The notes below the pieces were generated by a model that was given only the letters and a program-made list of their open reading frames with translations, did no database searches and was not told where the DNA came from. From NCBI RefSeq assembly GCF_035594125.1, contig NC_087151.1, positions 19,037,501 to 19,101,500 of the forward strand: a stretch of DNA of 64,000 nucleotides, in the 5' to 3' direction. The translations under genes were made by a program, and so were the position numbers. Positions 1-9,932 of the stretch are shown here, one piece after another. This DNA comes from Scylla paramamosain. Lineage: Eukaryota > Arthropoda > Malacostraca > Decapoda > Portunidae. Numbering within the stretch: position 1 is the first letter of the stretch; each line of letters begins with the position of its first letter.

Positions 1-2065
1 GCGTGCATGCAAGCCATGGTGAAGTGACGAGATTATGGATGCTAGAAAGAAAAGAAAGAGACTAAATAGGGTGTGCAGGCAGTTGAGAAAGAGGAGGCAT
101 GAGAGTGAGGAGGCTGAGAGTGAGTACCAGAATGCATTGACAGCGTATGTGAGTCAGCAGCAAGTGATGAAGCGAAAGATAATGAATGTTAAAGTTAAGT
201 GTGAGAGAAGTGTGATTCAGTCCCTAAGAGAGAACTGTGTTGAAGGTGGCCGTAAATGGTATAGATTCCTGAGGGATAAGGGAATGCCTGACAGTGAGAA
301 TGTGGAGAGTATGAAGGTGAATGGAGCAGTGGTGTCAGATAAGGAAGAAATGAGGACAATAAAAGAGTTCTGTGAAGAGATTGGAGGTGTAGGTGAGATA
401 CTTGATGTGAGAGAAGGATGTGACACTGGAGAGGAAGGCTGCAGATGGGTTGAATGAAAGAATCAGCAGGGAAGAAGTGGAGAAATGTGTGAATAGGCAG
501 AAGAATGGGAAAGCAGCAGGGCCGGATGAGGTACCTAATGAGAAGTAAAAAAATGGAGGGGAAGTTGTAATTGATAGCATGACTGAGTTATTCAACCAGA
601 TGTGGGAGGAGGAGAGAGTCCCGAGAATGTGGAATGAATGCAGAATGACTCTGCTGCATAGGGAGAATACAAGAGTAAAAATTAGTTGAAAAATTACTGG
701 CCAGTTGCATTTGTGAACACAATAGGTAATTTTTTTTGTGCAGTGATGAATGAGAGATTGTGTAAGTTGATTGAGAGAGCTAGAATGTTAGATGAAGAAT
801 AGAATGGGTTTCGTGTGGACAGAAGAGCAGAAGATAACATATTTGTGGTGAATGAAATGATTGAGAGAAACAAGAAGGATGGTAGTAAACTGTACTTAGG
901 TTTTCTAGACATGGAGAAAGCTTATGATTGAGTGAATAGAGAAATGCTAGGTAGAGTCTTAGAAAAGATTGGGTTGAGTGCAAAGGTAGTTAACATAGTG
1001 CAAAATATGTATGTGGACACAAGAACTAGATACAGACTAGGAAATATAGAAACAGACTTGGTAAAGAATGAGAGAGGAGTTAGGTAAGGCTGTATTTTGT
1101 CACTAACCCTTTTTAGCTTGTATACAGAGGAGTTAGCAGCCAGAATGAAAAGAATGAATGTGGGAGTGAGTGTGGGGAATGATAAGATATGTGTGCTTTT
1201 TTACGCAGCTAATATAGTGGTTATGAATGAATCGGCAGATGAGCTTCAAAGTTTGTTTGATATTGAAGATGGGTATGGAAGGGACTTTGGTGTGAGATTT
1301 AGCAGTGAGAAAAGCAAGGTAATAATTGTGAATAGGTCAAAGGATGGGAGAAATTATGTGTGGAGACTTGGAGCGAATGAGTTGCAACAGACAGATGAAA
1401 ACGAGTACCTGGGGATGTGGATGAGTCCAAATGGCTGCATAAGGGCAAAAAATGAAAAGATAAGCATGATGAACTAGCGGGTGGGTCGTTCAGGAAGTGC
1501 AGCAAGGACAGGAGCTAGTAAATATGACGCGCTGCGAGAAGTTTGGAAGAGCATGGCTGTTCCGAGCATCATGTATGGTATGGATGTGATTATGTGGACT
1601 GAAAAATAATTAGAGAAGTTAGAAGTAGGACATAATAGAGTAGTAATGATAGCACTTAATGCACTAAAGTATGCAGCGATAAAGGCCTTGTGATGGGACA
1701 TGGGATGGAGTACTTTTAGAGAGAGACATGCAAAAGAAGCATTGAGGTACGAAGCTAGATTAAAGCGAATGGATGATGCGAGACTAGTGAGAAAGGTGTT
1801 TCTGTGGAATGTCAGGCGTAGCAGGCGGGGGAAGAAGTGTGTTAAGAGTGGCTTGGAAACTAGTTGGGCTTTTCAGCGGTTTGACGGTTTAGAATGGGTT
1901 GTAAGAAAGTGGAAAAGAGAGATAGAGAGAGTGGTGAAGAATGTGGGATTGAGCGAATGGAAGAATAAGATGGAACAAAAGAGTACTTTGGAGTGGTATA
2001 GAAAGAAAGAGGCCCCAGTGTATGAAAAATGCTATGAGGGAAGCCTGAGTGGTGATCTCTTCTGA
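1..2065 (+). pseudogene. LINE A copy 1, reverse transcriptase remnant
   Basis: This is a decayed non-LTR retrotransposon RT. Conceptual pieces lie at 35-457 (basic region before the RT), about 470-1090 (RT N-terminal half, with stops), 1097-1477 and 1700-2065 (C-terminal part ending GSLSGDLF). It aligns by eye with the better preserved second copy at 5950-7210. The RT active-site box, expected to read YADD, reads FYAAN near 1200, so both catalytic aspartates are lost. The left edge of the window cuts the element. No poly(A) tail follows; the next LINE A ORF1 starts only about 125 bases after the stop. The clade is not assigned. Confidence 0.8.
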
Positions 2066-2189
2066 TTAAGATCGAGGACGACCTGTGGTACAGATCGCGG
2101 TGTGTACAAGTGGCTTTGCCTTGCTCTCTGAGTTTTCTTTGAGTTTTGTGGTTTATTTTCTCTTGCCTGTGTGCTGAAATACCATAAAA
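2066..2189 (+). other. Spacer between LINE A RT end and the next LINE A ORF1
   Basis: About 125 bases separate the RT stop from the ATG at 2190. The stretch is repeated in inverted orientation at about 3808-3932. It could be the 5' leader and promoter region of the LINE or a remnant of the 3' UTR. No core promoter motif was convincing. Confidence 0.35.
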
Positions 2190-2250
2190 ATGGTGATGAG
2201 AGCGTGTGGTTCATGCGAGGAGACTGGCGAACAGGCAAAGGGCTGTAGCA
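2190..2250 (+). pseudogene. LINE A ORF1 start fragment (zinc finger), frameshifted
   Basis: The fragment begins MVMRACGSCEET, like the ORF read on the minus strand from 3808, but lacks two bases (TG) found in that copy just after this point, so the frame is lost. At 2248-2250 (GCA) the sequence switches to the reverse complement of the endonuclease region. This is the left breakpoint of the inverted structure. Confidence 0.7.
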
Positions 2251-2831
2251 CTCCAAGTCACACACCCCTCAGCCAAAGTAACATTCAGATTTTCCACCTC
2301 CAGTTCATCAACAAACTTTCCAAGCATTTCACCATTCATGTTCACCTGTTCCCCCAATATTTCTACATGTGCATTCATGTCACCCATAACTAACATGCTC
2401 TCCTCTCCATGCTCTCTCACAACTTTCTTAAGTATGTCATACTTCCTCCTATTTTCCCACTCTGCTCTTTCACCCATGACAGTCATGTAAGCTACCATCA
2501 GTACCACCTTCTCTGGTCTGTCACAACCATCCATGCATTCCATTCTGACTGCAAGCACATCCTCACTACTTGTACACTCCCTCACATCAATCTTCTCTAC
2601 TTTCAATCCTCTTTTTTTCTTGTAGAGTACGGCTATGCCTCCTCCCAGTGTTTCCTGTATCTTACACCCCTTTCCAATCATAACATACTCACATCCCTCC
2701 ATTCGTACATCATCTCTCAGGTGAGTCTCAGTGAGCCTGACTAAGTCGAACCTCCACTCCCTGAGCTCCTTGCATACATCCTCAAACTTGCCCACACCCC
2801 ATCCTCTCACATTCATAAAGCCATTTTTCAC
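2248..2831 (-). pseudogene. LINE A endonuclease N-terminal part (inverted copy)
   Basis: About 190 residues of the apurinic-like (EEP) endonuclease are present, identical by eye to 5028-5611 on the plus strand. The LTETHL (catalytic Glu) and MGDMNAHVE (Asp/Asn) motifs are present. The SDH motif is missing because the copy ends at the breakpoint, so this endonuclease is incomplete. Confidence 0.8.
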
Positions 2832-2894
2832 ACATTTACTTGCCTGGTTAGTCTCTTCTCTTCCATGTTCGCTGACATCAGTGGGTCCTCCTCG

Positions 2895-3430
2895 TCATGC
2901 CTCATCCACACAACACACCTGCCTCGCACTCATCCACTCGGCCAGTCGACGTCCTAGCCTCTTATTCCCGTTGTGGTTGAGGTGGACCCCGTCTCTCCCA
3001 AAGAATTTGTCCTGGTCAAGGATCCCATCCATGTCTAGGAAGCTCACGTTACCCTTCTTCTCTGCCATCCATTCCATCTTGACCTTCATGAGTTCCATGC
3101 ATATCTTGCGGTTCGTTTCTCTTCTGACCTTCTCGTACTGCACTCCTTCCCGTGGGCGCCGCAGGACCCCCACCACGGCCACACACATCTTCTTTTCTTC
3201 TGCTGCCCTCACTGCTTCTATCACTTCCTTTACTGTTTCTTCAGCACTTGCCTCTACTAAGTTGTTGCCTCCTCCTTGAATAACTAGCAGGGTTCTCTCT
3301 TCCATTTCTTGCACTTCTTCCTTGAATTTCCTCTTGACATCTAGAATCTTAACACCTCCCATGCTGGTGCTCTCAATTTCTCTTCTCATAAAGTCGGGAG
3401 TCTTCCTTACCACGCTGTCTCCATTGACAC
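2895..3430 (-). pseudogene. LINE A SGNH-type esterase domain (inverted copy)
   Basis: This is the inverted twin of the plus-strand domain at 4431-4964, with the same translated sequence. It carries the GDS block just upstream of residues VVRKTPDF, the GGNN block and the DGVH block. It is cut from the rest of its endonuclease/RT by the breakpoint at 2248. Confidence 0.75.
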
Positions 3431-3808
3431 ATACTGGGCTTTCTTGATTACCATTTTCTTCTTCCTTGGGCGTCTATCTGTTCTACCCACTTCCACCACT
3501 TCTTGCTGGTCTTTTCTCTCTTCAGTCTTTGTCATCTGTGCTTCTGTCTCTTTCATCAGGTTTTCTGTCTGGGTGCTCTGCTCCACTCTCTCTTCTTTTT
3601 CCTCATCCTGGTTCCTCCACTCATTGAGGCTCTTGCTCAGGCATTCCCTGCAGAGGAACACGAGAAGCTCGAACCCCAGCGCCTTCATGTTGGCCTCCCT
3701 CATGCCCACACAGGCTACATTGAACCAGGCCATGCATCTCTCGCATGCTACAGCCCTTTGCCTGTTCGCCACAGTCTCCTCGCATGAACCACACGCTCTC
3801 ATCACCAT
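3407..3808 (-). pseudogene. LINE A ORF1, PHD-like zinc finger protein (inverted copy)
   Basis: The reading frame encodes 133 residues starting at ATG 3808. The N-terminal 60 residues carry cysteines in a PHD-like layout: CGSC, then CERC, then a cysteine in FNVAC, then CREC. The residue where PHD fingers normally have histidine is asparagine (WFNVAC). After the finger comes a long acidic and glutamine/lysine-rich tail. LINE ORF1 proteins with such fingers are known in CR1-like elements; the role is probably RNP formation (inference). The frame ends at TAA, overlapping the SGNH hydrolase frame, which lies in the -1 frame relative to it. Confidence 0.65.
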
Positions 3809-3932
3809 TTTTATGGTATTTCAGCACACAGGCAAGAGAAAATAAACCACAAAACTCAAAGAAAACTCAGAGAGCAAGGCAAAGCCACTTGTACACACCG
3901 CGATCTGTACCACAGGTCGTCCTCGATCTTGA

Positions 3933-4258
3933 TCAGAAGAGATCACCACTCAGGCTTCCCTCATAGCATTTTTCATACACTGGGGCCTCTTTCTTTCTAT
4001 ACCACTCCAAAGTACTCTTTTGTTCCATCTTATTCTTCCATTCGCTCAATCCCACATTCTTCACCACTCTCTCTATCTCTCTTTTCCACTTTCTTACAAC
4101 CCATTCTAAACCGTCAAACCGCTGAAAAGCCCAACTAGTTTCCAAGCCACTCTTAACACACTTCTTCCCCCGCCTGCTACGCCTGACATTCCACAGAAAC
4201 ACCTTTCTCACTAGTCTCGCATCATCCATTCGCTTTAATCTAGCTTCGTACCTCAATG
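3933..4258 (-). pseudogene. LINE A RT C-terminal tail (inverted copy)
   Basis: This is the reverse complement of 1740-2065 and encodes the same RYEARLKRMDDARLV...GDLF tail on the minus strand. It ends abruptly at 4258, where the plus-strand ORF1 begins mid-gene. Confidence 0.85.
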
Positions 4259-4452
4259 AAAAAGAAGAGAGAGTGGAGCAGAGCACCCAGACAGAAAACC
4301 TGATGAAAGAGACAGAAGCACAGATGACAAAGACTGAAGAGAGAAAAGACCAGCAAGAAGTGGTGGAAGTGGGTAGAACAGATAGACGCCCAAGGAAGAA
4401 GAAAATGGTAATCAAGAAAGCCCAGTATGTGTCAATGGAGACAGCGTGGTAA
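4258..4452 (+). pseudogene. LINE A ORF1 C-terminal tail
   Basis: Plus-strand continuation of the ORF1 tail (EKEERVEQSTQTENLM and on, ending SMETAW, stop). The zinc finger itself is missing from this copy because segment R is only present inverted. The overlapping SGNH frame is open through aag-gaa-gaa codons in the same region. Confidence 0.6.
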
Positions 4453-4964
4453 GGAAGACTCCCGACTTTATGAGAAGAGAAATTGAGAGCACCAGCATGG
4501 GAGGTGTTAAGATTCTAGATGTCAAGAGGAAATTCAAGGAAGAAGTGCAAGAAATGGAAGAGAGAACCCTGCTAGTTATTCAAGGAGGAGGCAACAACTT
4601 AGTAGAGGCAAGTGCTGAAGAAACAGTAAAGGAAGTGATAGAAGCAGTGAGGGCAGCAGAAGAAAAGAAGATGTGTGTGGCCGTGGTGGGGGTCCTGCGG
4701 CGCCCACGGGAAGGAGTGCAGTACGAGAAGGTCAGAAGAGAAACGAACCGCAAGATATGCATGGAACTCATGAAGGTCAAGATGGAATGGATGGCAGAGA
4801 AGAAGGGTAACGTGAGCTTCCTAGACATGGATGGGATCCTTGACCAGGACAAATTCTTTGGGAGAGACGGGGTCCACCTCAACCACAACGGGAATAAGAG
4901 GCTAGGACGTCGACTGGCCGAGTGGATGAGTGCGAGGCAGGTGTGTTGTGTGGATGAGGCATGA
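4431..4964 (+). CDS. LINE A SGNH hydrolase (esterase) domain
   Basis: The frame shows a full SGNH set: VNGDSVVR (block I serine) at 4431-4454, GGGNN (block III) near 4590, and GRDGVHLN (block V Asp-x-x-His) near 4864-4885. Esterase domains of this type are known in ORF1 of CR1-like LINEs; their substrate is not established. There is no good ATG start here. The frame runs in from the overlapping ORF1 tail in the -1 frame, so the native protein was probably one polypeptide or needed a frameshift. It ends at TGA 4962-4964, and the endonuclease continues in the same frame directly after this stop. Confidence 0.75.
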   Translation, partial: VNGDSVVRKTPDFMRREIESTSMGGVKILDVKRKFKEEVQEMEERTLLVIQGGGNNLVEASAEETVKEVIEAVRAAEEKKMCVAVVGVLRRPREGVQYEKVRRETNRKICMELMKVKMEWMAEKKGNVSFLDMDGILDQDKFFGRDGVHLNHNGNKRLGRRLAEWMSARQVCCVDEA

Positions 4965-6113
4965 CGAGGAGGACCCACTGATGTCAGCGAACATGGAAGA
5001 GAAGAGACTAACCAGGCAAGTAAATGTGTGAAAAATGGCTTTATGAATGTGAGAGGATGGGGTGTGGGCAAGTTTGAGGATGTATGCAAGGAGCTCAGGG
5101 AGTGGAGGTTCGACTTAGTCAGGCTCACTGAGACTCACCTGAGAGATGATGTACGAATGGAGGGATGTGAGTATGTTATGATTGGAAAGGGGTGTAAGAT
5201 ACAGGAAACACTGGGAGGAGGCATAGCCGTACTCTACAAGAAAAAAAGAGGATTGAAAGTAGAGAAGATTGATGTGAGGGAGTGTACAAGTAGTGAGGAT
5301 GTGCTTGCAGTCAGAATGGAATGCATGGATGGTTGTGACAGACCAGAGAAGGTGGTACTGATGGTAGCTTACATGACTGTCATGGGTGAAAGAGCAGAGT
5401 GGGAAAATAGGAGGAAGTATGACATACTTAAGAAAGTTGTGAGAGAGCATGGAGAGGAGAGCATGTTAGTTATGGGTGACATGAATGCACATGTAGAAAT
5501 ATTGGGGGAACAGGTGAACATGAATGGTGAAATGCTTGGAAAGTTTGTTGATGAACTGGAGGTGGAAAATCTGAATGTTACTTTGGCTGAGGGGTGTGTG
5601 ACTTGGAGTGCAAGAGAGCAGGAATCAGCAATTGACTACATGTTGGTGAATGGAAGAATGCGTGAAATTGTGTCGCATATGTGGATAGATGAGGATGGTT
5701 TGGTTGATATTGTGTCTGATCACAACATGCTAGATGTGGAGTGCTTGATGCAGGGTGGGAATGAAGTGAAAGTGGCAAGTAAGAAAAAGAAGTGGAGACT
5801 GAGAGATGTAGGGTGGGAGAACTTTCAGGTTGATCTGAGTGAGAGAAGCTGGGACTACTCGTATGTAAGTGTGCACAACGTGGAGCATCTGAATGAGAAA
5901 CTGGTTGAGGACGTGAGGGGTGCTGCTGAGAACCAGATGGGGTTTGTGAGAATTGGTAAAAGAAAGAATGTATGTAAACCATGGTGGAATGATGAAATCA
6001 GAGCAGCTAGGAAGGAGCGAAAGAGAATGAGTAGACAGTGTAGATGGCTGAGGAAAAAGAGGCATGAAAGCGATGAGGCAGAGAATGAGTATCAGAATGG
6101 ATGGGCAGCATAA
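4965..6113 (+). CDS. LINE A endonuclease and start of RT
   Basis: The open frame follows the SGNH domain after a single TGA. The first in-frame ATG is at 5040. The EEP endonuclease motifs are LTETHL (Glu), MGDMNAHVE (Asp, Asn), AIDYMLVNG and VSDHNMLDVE (SDH). After it comes a linker, then KPWWNDEIRAARKERKRM, typical of the stretch before the RT palm. The frame stops with TAA at 6111-6113 inside the basic region that is open in copy 1 at 35-200, so this is a nonsense mutation. The product would nick target DNA for target-primed reverse transcription. Confidence 0.8.
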   Translation, partial: RGGPTDVSEHGREETNQASKCVKNGFMNVRGWGVGKFEDVCKELREWRFDLVRLTETHLRDDVRMEGCEYVMIGKGCKIQETLGGGIAVLYKKKRGLKVEKIDVRECTSSEDVLAVRMECMDGCDRPEKVVLMVAYMTVMGERAEWENRRKYDILKKVVREHGEESMLVMGDMNAHVEILGEQVNMNGEMLGKFVDELEVENLNVTLAEGCVTWSAREQESAIDYMLVNGRMREIVSHMWIDEDGLVDIVSDHNMLDVECLMQGGNEVKVASKKKKWRLRDVGWENFQVDLSERSWDYSYVSVHNVEHLNEKLVEDVRGAAENQMGFVRIGKRKNVCKPWWNDEIRAARKERKRMSRQCRWLRKKRHESDEAENEYQNGWAA

Positions 6114-7210
6114 GTGAAGCAGCAGCAGTTGACAAGACGAATGATAATGAATGCTAAAGTGAAGAGTGAAAGAAGTGTGATTCAATCTTTAAGGCAGAAA
6201 GGTATGGAAGGTGGCCGTGAATGGCACAAGTTCATGAGAGGTGAGAATATGTCAGGCAGTGTTGGTGTGGAGAGTCTAAAAGTGGATGGTGTACTTATAA
6301 CAGAGAAGGAGGGAATCAGGGAGGCAATCAAAGGGTTCTGGGAAGAAGTAGGTGGGGTAGGTGATATGTTTAGTGTGAGAGAAGGATGTGTGACACTGGA
6401 AAGGAAGAATGCAGATTAACTAGAAAGAATCAACAGGGAGGAAGTGGAGAGGTGTGTGAGAAGACAGAAGAATGGCAAGGTAGCAAGTCCAGATGATATA
6501 CTGTATGAGTTCTACAAGAATGGTGGGGAGATAGTGATTGATAGAATGACTGAATTATTCAACCGAGTGTGGGATGAAGAGAGAGTGCCAAGGAAGTGGA
6601 ATGAGAGCCGAGGGTGTCTGCTGCATAAGGGAGGATTTAAGAGTAAGAATGACTTAAAGAACTACAGGCCAATTGCATTAGTGAATAAAATAGGTAAACT
6701 TTTCAGTGCAGTTTTGAATGAGAGACTATAAATGGATTGAGGGAGCTGTTGTGCTGGGTGAAGAACAGAATGAGCTGAGGACAATATGTTTGTGGTGAAT
6801 GAAATGATTGAGAAAAAAAAAAAGAAGGATGGGAGTAAATTGTACCTATATTTTCTGGATATATAAATGTGGTATGATGAAAACCTGGGTGGTGATCTTC
6901 TCTTCCGAGCAAGGGCACAGTGTATAAATGTGAACGCAAGGAGTTACAGATGATCTGAGTCCAGCAGCAAAATGTGTCATATGTGTGACATGGGAGAGGA
7001 TGAGACGGTGGAAGATGTGGTGTTGGAATGTATGAAGTATGCCAGAGACAGGAATGAGATGATGCAAGTGATACTGACTGAGTTAGGGCATGACAGGAAT
7101 GAAAGAGTGGAGAACACAGGAAAGGAAAGTGGTGTTGTTGCTGGGACTGTGTAGAGAGACAAATGAAAGGATGATTGAGGCAGTGAAAAAATTTCTGGAG
7201 AGAATGTGGC
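6114..7210 (+). pseudogene. LINE A RT fragment and C-terminal zinc-finger-like end
   Basis: 6114-6419 and 6444-6731 encode the RT N-terminal part (KNGKVASPDDILYEFY, LKNYRPIALVNKIGKLF). The catalytic RT core is then deleted: near 6870 the sequence jumps to the C-terminal GDLLFRAR-like segment, and 6972-7154 encodes a CHMCDMGEDETVEDV tail with the Cys-x2-Cys typical of LINE C-termini. This copy cannot encode a working RT. Confidence 0.75.
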
Positions 7211-8087
7211 ATGCTAGATGTAAGAACAATTAGTATAGAGGATACTGTTCGTTTCTCTTTTTTTTTTCTCTCTCTCTCTTCTGCAGGAGTTGCCAATCCA
7301 AAGGCCTGGCTTAGGAGTGATCCCGAGCCACCTGTACCATGAAGATCAAGATCAAGACAGGGTGACCAAACCTTGGGGTTTTTCCCAAGATCTTGGGATT
7401 TCACACTTTATCTCGGGATCTTGGAAATTTTCTGAAGAAATGCCCCAAATCTTGGGATATTTCATGTCCTTAGCTTTATCTTCAAGAGTTCCGCTAGATA
7501 TGCATTTATGAAACAGCGTTATTTTTTCTTTTCTTTCTTTTTTTTTTTTTTGATGGCGGTGTTAATTTCTCGGGCATAACCTTGAAATTGTAATAACGAA
7601 TCGAGCGTTCGGCAGCCAGATTTACTCTGATTGGTTGAGGATGGAGTTATGATCCTTATGGAGAAAGAGTAGTAGGGTGACAGTAACATCAAAGGAGCTG
7701 CTGAAGGTGGGAGGGGGAAGGGGAGAGTCAGTGGACGTTGCTTTGTAGATGAAATGGACGATGGGAAGGCAGGGATCCAGAGCAGAGGAGGGCATGGGGG
7801 ACAGTGGCATATCCGAGATTTTCCTGGAGGGAAGGCCTAGAATTATAAATATGTTGGTCAGAATTTTGAGAGGAGTTATCAATGTGAGTGAATCCTCTTT
7901 GATTTTTATTCTCTCATTGGGTAACTCAGAAATCAATATGGAACCGTGCATTATCTAATTAGCAATGCTGTGTTATCAGTTAAAACGTTTGTGGCTGAAA
8001 TTATGAATCTTGATATTTAGGAGTTATAGAAGGCTAGGCCTCCCCACTAGATACATCCCTGATGAGGGAGATGAATCTTGATCATTG

Positions 8088-8118
<31 letters not shown>

Positions 8119-8219
8119 AGGTTCAGGTTAATGTAATAGATATGTGATTACCATTAGGAGTCTCTTTAAGTAAAAAAACACAAACACACAGTAAAGGTCT
8201 ATGTAGATTGCATATTACG
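7211..8219. other. Non-coding stretch with short repeats
   Basis: No gene is recognised. 7370-7470 repeats short GATCTTGGGAT-like words in both orientations. 8091-8115 is a (GA)n tract. The short open frames at 7622-7958 have no recognisable similarity. Confidence 0.4.
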
Positions 8220-9809
8220 TGTAGCCGCACCGGCTGGGGATCAATTAGAGACGTCGCAGTGAGGCTGGTAGATACCTATCAGCGCCAGCATTTTTAATTG
8301 TCTCTGATTTCCTGGGGCAAAGGGGTGTCTTAGCTAAATTTGAAATCGATGTGCAGGAAAAGTACAGCATGAATTGCTGCACAAGTGTATCTAAAATTAA
8401 AAACATAACCCTTAATATTAATATTCATACTTAATGTTGTATGATAAGGCTTTGTTAATTGAATTATAAGATAAAACTAAAAATAGGTAATGATTTTTTT
8501 TTAAGTAAGTATGAACAGTAAAAATAAAAGGATGTTGACTTCGGCTTGTGCATTTTATCTGGGAATGTTGAAAAATATCAGATATCACTGACACGTCCTG
8601 TATATGAAAGTAATCAGTGAAATAAAAAAAGAACAGCACCGCTGGCGGACGTACGACGTACTTATCTTGATCATGATTCTTCAGTTAAAGAAAGCGCCGC
8701 GCGCCGTTAGGAAGGAGTGTAAAGTGTAAACAATAGCCTCTCAGTTCTGCCGATACAAAGGCCTTTACTTTGCTTTACTATATCCAGAATAGGGTATAGC
8801 TCGTTCTTTCAGGAATTTTCTTAATTCCGCTGTAGTCCATGATTGTGGCGGTGATGTATCCATTGTGCAGGGTAGTCCAGTAAGCGTGGTCCTGTGTTTT
8901 GGTTTGCTCGCTGCCCAAGTACCCGAGGATAGTGATCGTACCGCAAAAATAAAGTCTCTGATACAAAATTATATTTTCTTTACATTAAATGGATTTGCCT
9001 GTTGTTTAGTACATGAAAATGCAAGTATATATTAGTATACTTCCATTGAGGTCAGTAGAAAATTACAGATTGCCTGCCTTGATACACTTTTAAGAATATC
9101 ATCTGAAATTATGAATAGAGGCTCAAACAATGTCATGCGCTGTCAGTTATCACGAAATTAATTGACTTAAAATTCAGACGCATTACTGTGCAACGATACA
9201 CCTTTGTAAGCTTGTAAAACCTTGCCCCAAAAAGTATTTATTTTCCGGCGAGAATTAAAAATTCTGGCGCTATCTGGTATCAAAACGCTCACTGCGACGT
9301 CTCTAATTGGCTCTCAGGTGATCTGTTTTACTGATCACACCCATCATCGTAGGGTCGAGGAAAGGCATTTCTCTCTCTGACGTTTATTGATGAGGTAGGC
9401 ATGACCGTAAGAACTGCGAACAAGTTCTCGGTCTCAATTTCTTACAAAATAACATTATACACTGATATTAAACACTTTCAACATATTACAATATTCATTA
9501 ACAATACATGCAACTGACTTGGCACTATGACAATCAGTTTTTACTACAAAATTAAAGTATTTACCTCGGTCACCATCCTGCCCGTCTTTGTCTGAGCGCG
9601 ACTTGGCCGTGAGTGATGCCCGCAGGCCACTAGCAGGTTAACCCCACACTACTAACAAGTGAGCATCGGCTTCGGTGCTTAATATAGCATTAAATACTGA
9701 TACTCACACATATTACACGTTTTCATGCAAATAGAAAACTATTGAACATTTCACTTATATATGCCGAGGAATAATCACATGAGGTACATACGCTTTACAT
9801 ACAGTAACA
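8220..9809 (-). repeat. BEL 3' LTR, interrupted
   Basis: This is the same 528-base LTR as 16550-17077, split by an insertion at 8247-9304 and its 4-bp duplication. It follows the polypurine tract on the minus strand. Small differences from the other LTR include positions in the CAACTGAC/CAATTGAC and TACGCTTT/TACACTTT words. Confidence 0.92.
8247..9304. mobile_element. 1058-bp TIR element nested in the BEL LTR, superfamily unclear
   Basis: The ends are perfect 17-base inverted repeats, AGAGACGTCGCAGTGAG, followed by a less perfect extension sharing GATACC, AGCGCCAG and ATTTTTAATT, about 55 bases in all. It is flanked by AATT (8243-8246 and 9305-9308). The uninterrupted LTR has AATT once, so this is a 4-bp target duplication. 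No transposase is seen: the longest frames are 62-73 residues and unremarkable. It is a non-autonomous DNA transposon. Confidence 0.88.
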
Positions 9810-9822
9810 TGGCTCCCCTAAA
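9810..9822 (-). other. BEL polypurine tract
   Basis: Read on the minus strand, TTAGGGGAGCC directly precedes the LTR start TGTTACTG. This is the expected plus-strand priming site. It supports the LTR boundary at 9809. Confidence 0.7.
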
Positions 9823-9932
9823 TTGTGTAACAATTTACCTTAAATTAAAATTGGTATGTACCTTAAAACTAGGATTAGCACATAATATGTTTTGTTACAC
9901 TGGCTCCTTGGCGGGGATGCTCCGGTCTATTA

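Larger units (their letters stand above)
1740..5611. repeat. Complex inverted duplication within LINE A
   Basis: Two pairs of inverted arms are visible. Arm P is 1740-2250 (+) against 3746-4258 (-). Arm Q is 2248-3601 (-) against 4258-5611 (+). A single segment R (3602-3745) exists only in inverted orientation. The order is P, then reverse complement of P-R-Q, then Q. Junction overlaps are GCA at 2248-2250 and a single G at 4258. The Q arms translate to identical 172-residue products at 2895-3413 and 4446-4964, so the arms are nearly identical; one 2-base difference was seen in P. Confidence 0.85.

Noticed and set aside
3933..4415. 160-residue minus-strand frame
   Set aside because: It crosses the breakpoint at 4258 and joins the RT tail to antisense of ORF1, so it is a chimera.
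1740..5611. Twin priming as the cause of the LINE A inversion
   Set aside because: Both arms are duplicated in inverted orientation and the inversion includes parts of two elements; twin priming gives inversion without such duplicated arms.
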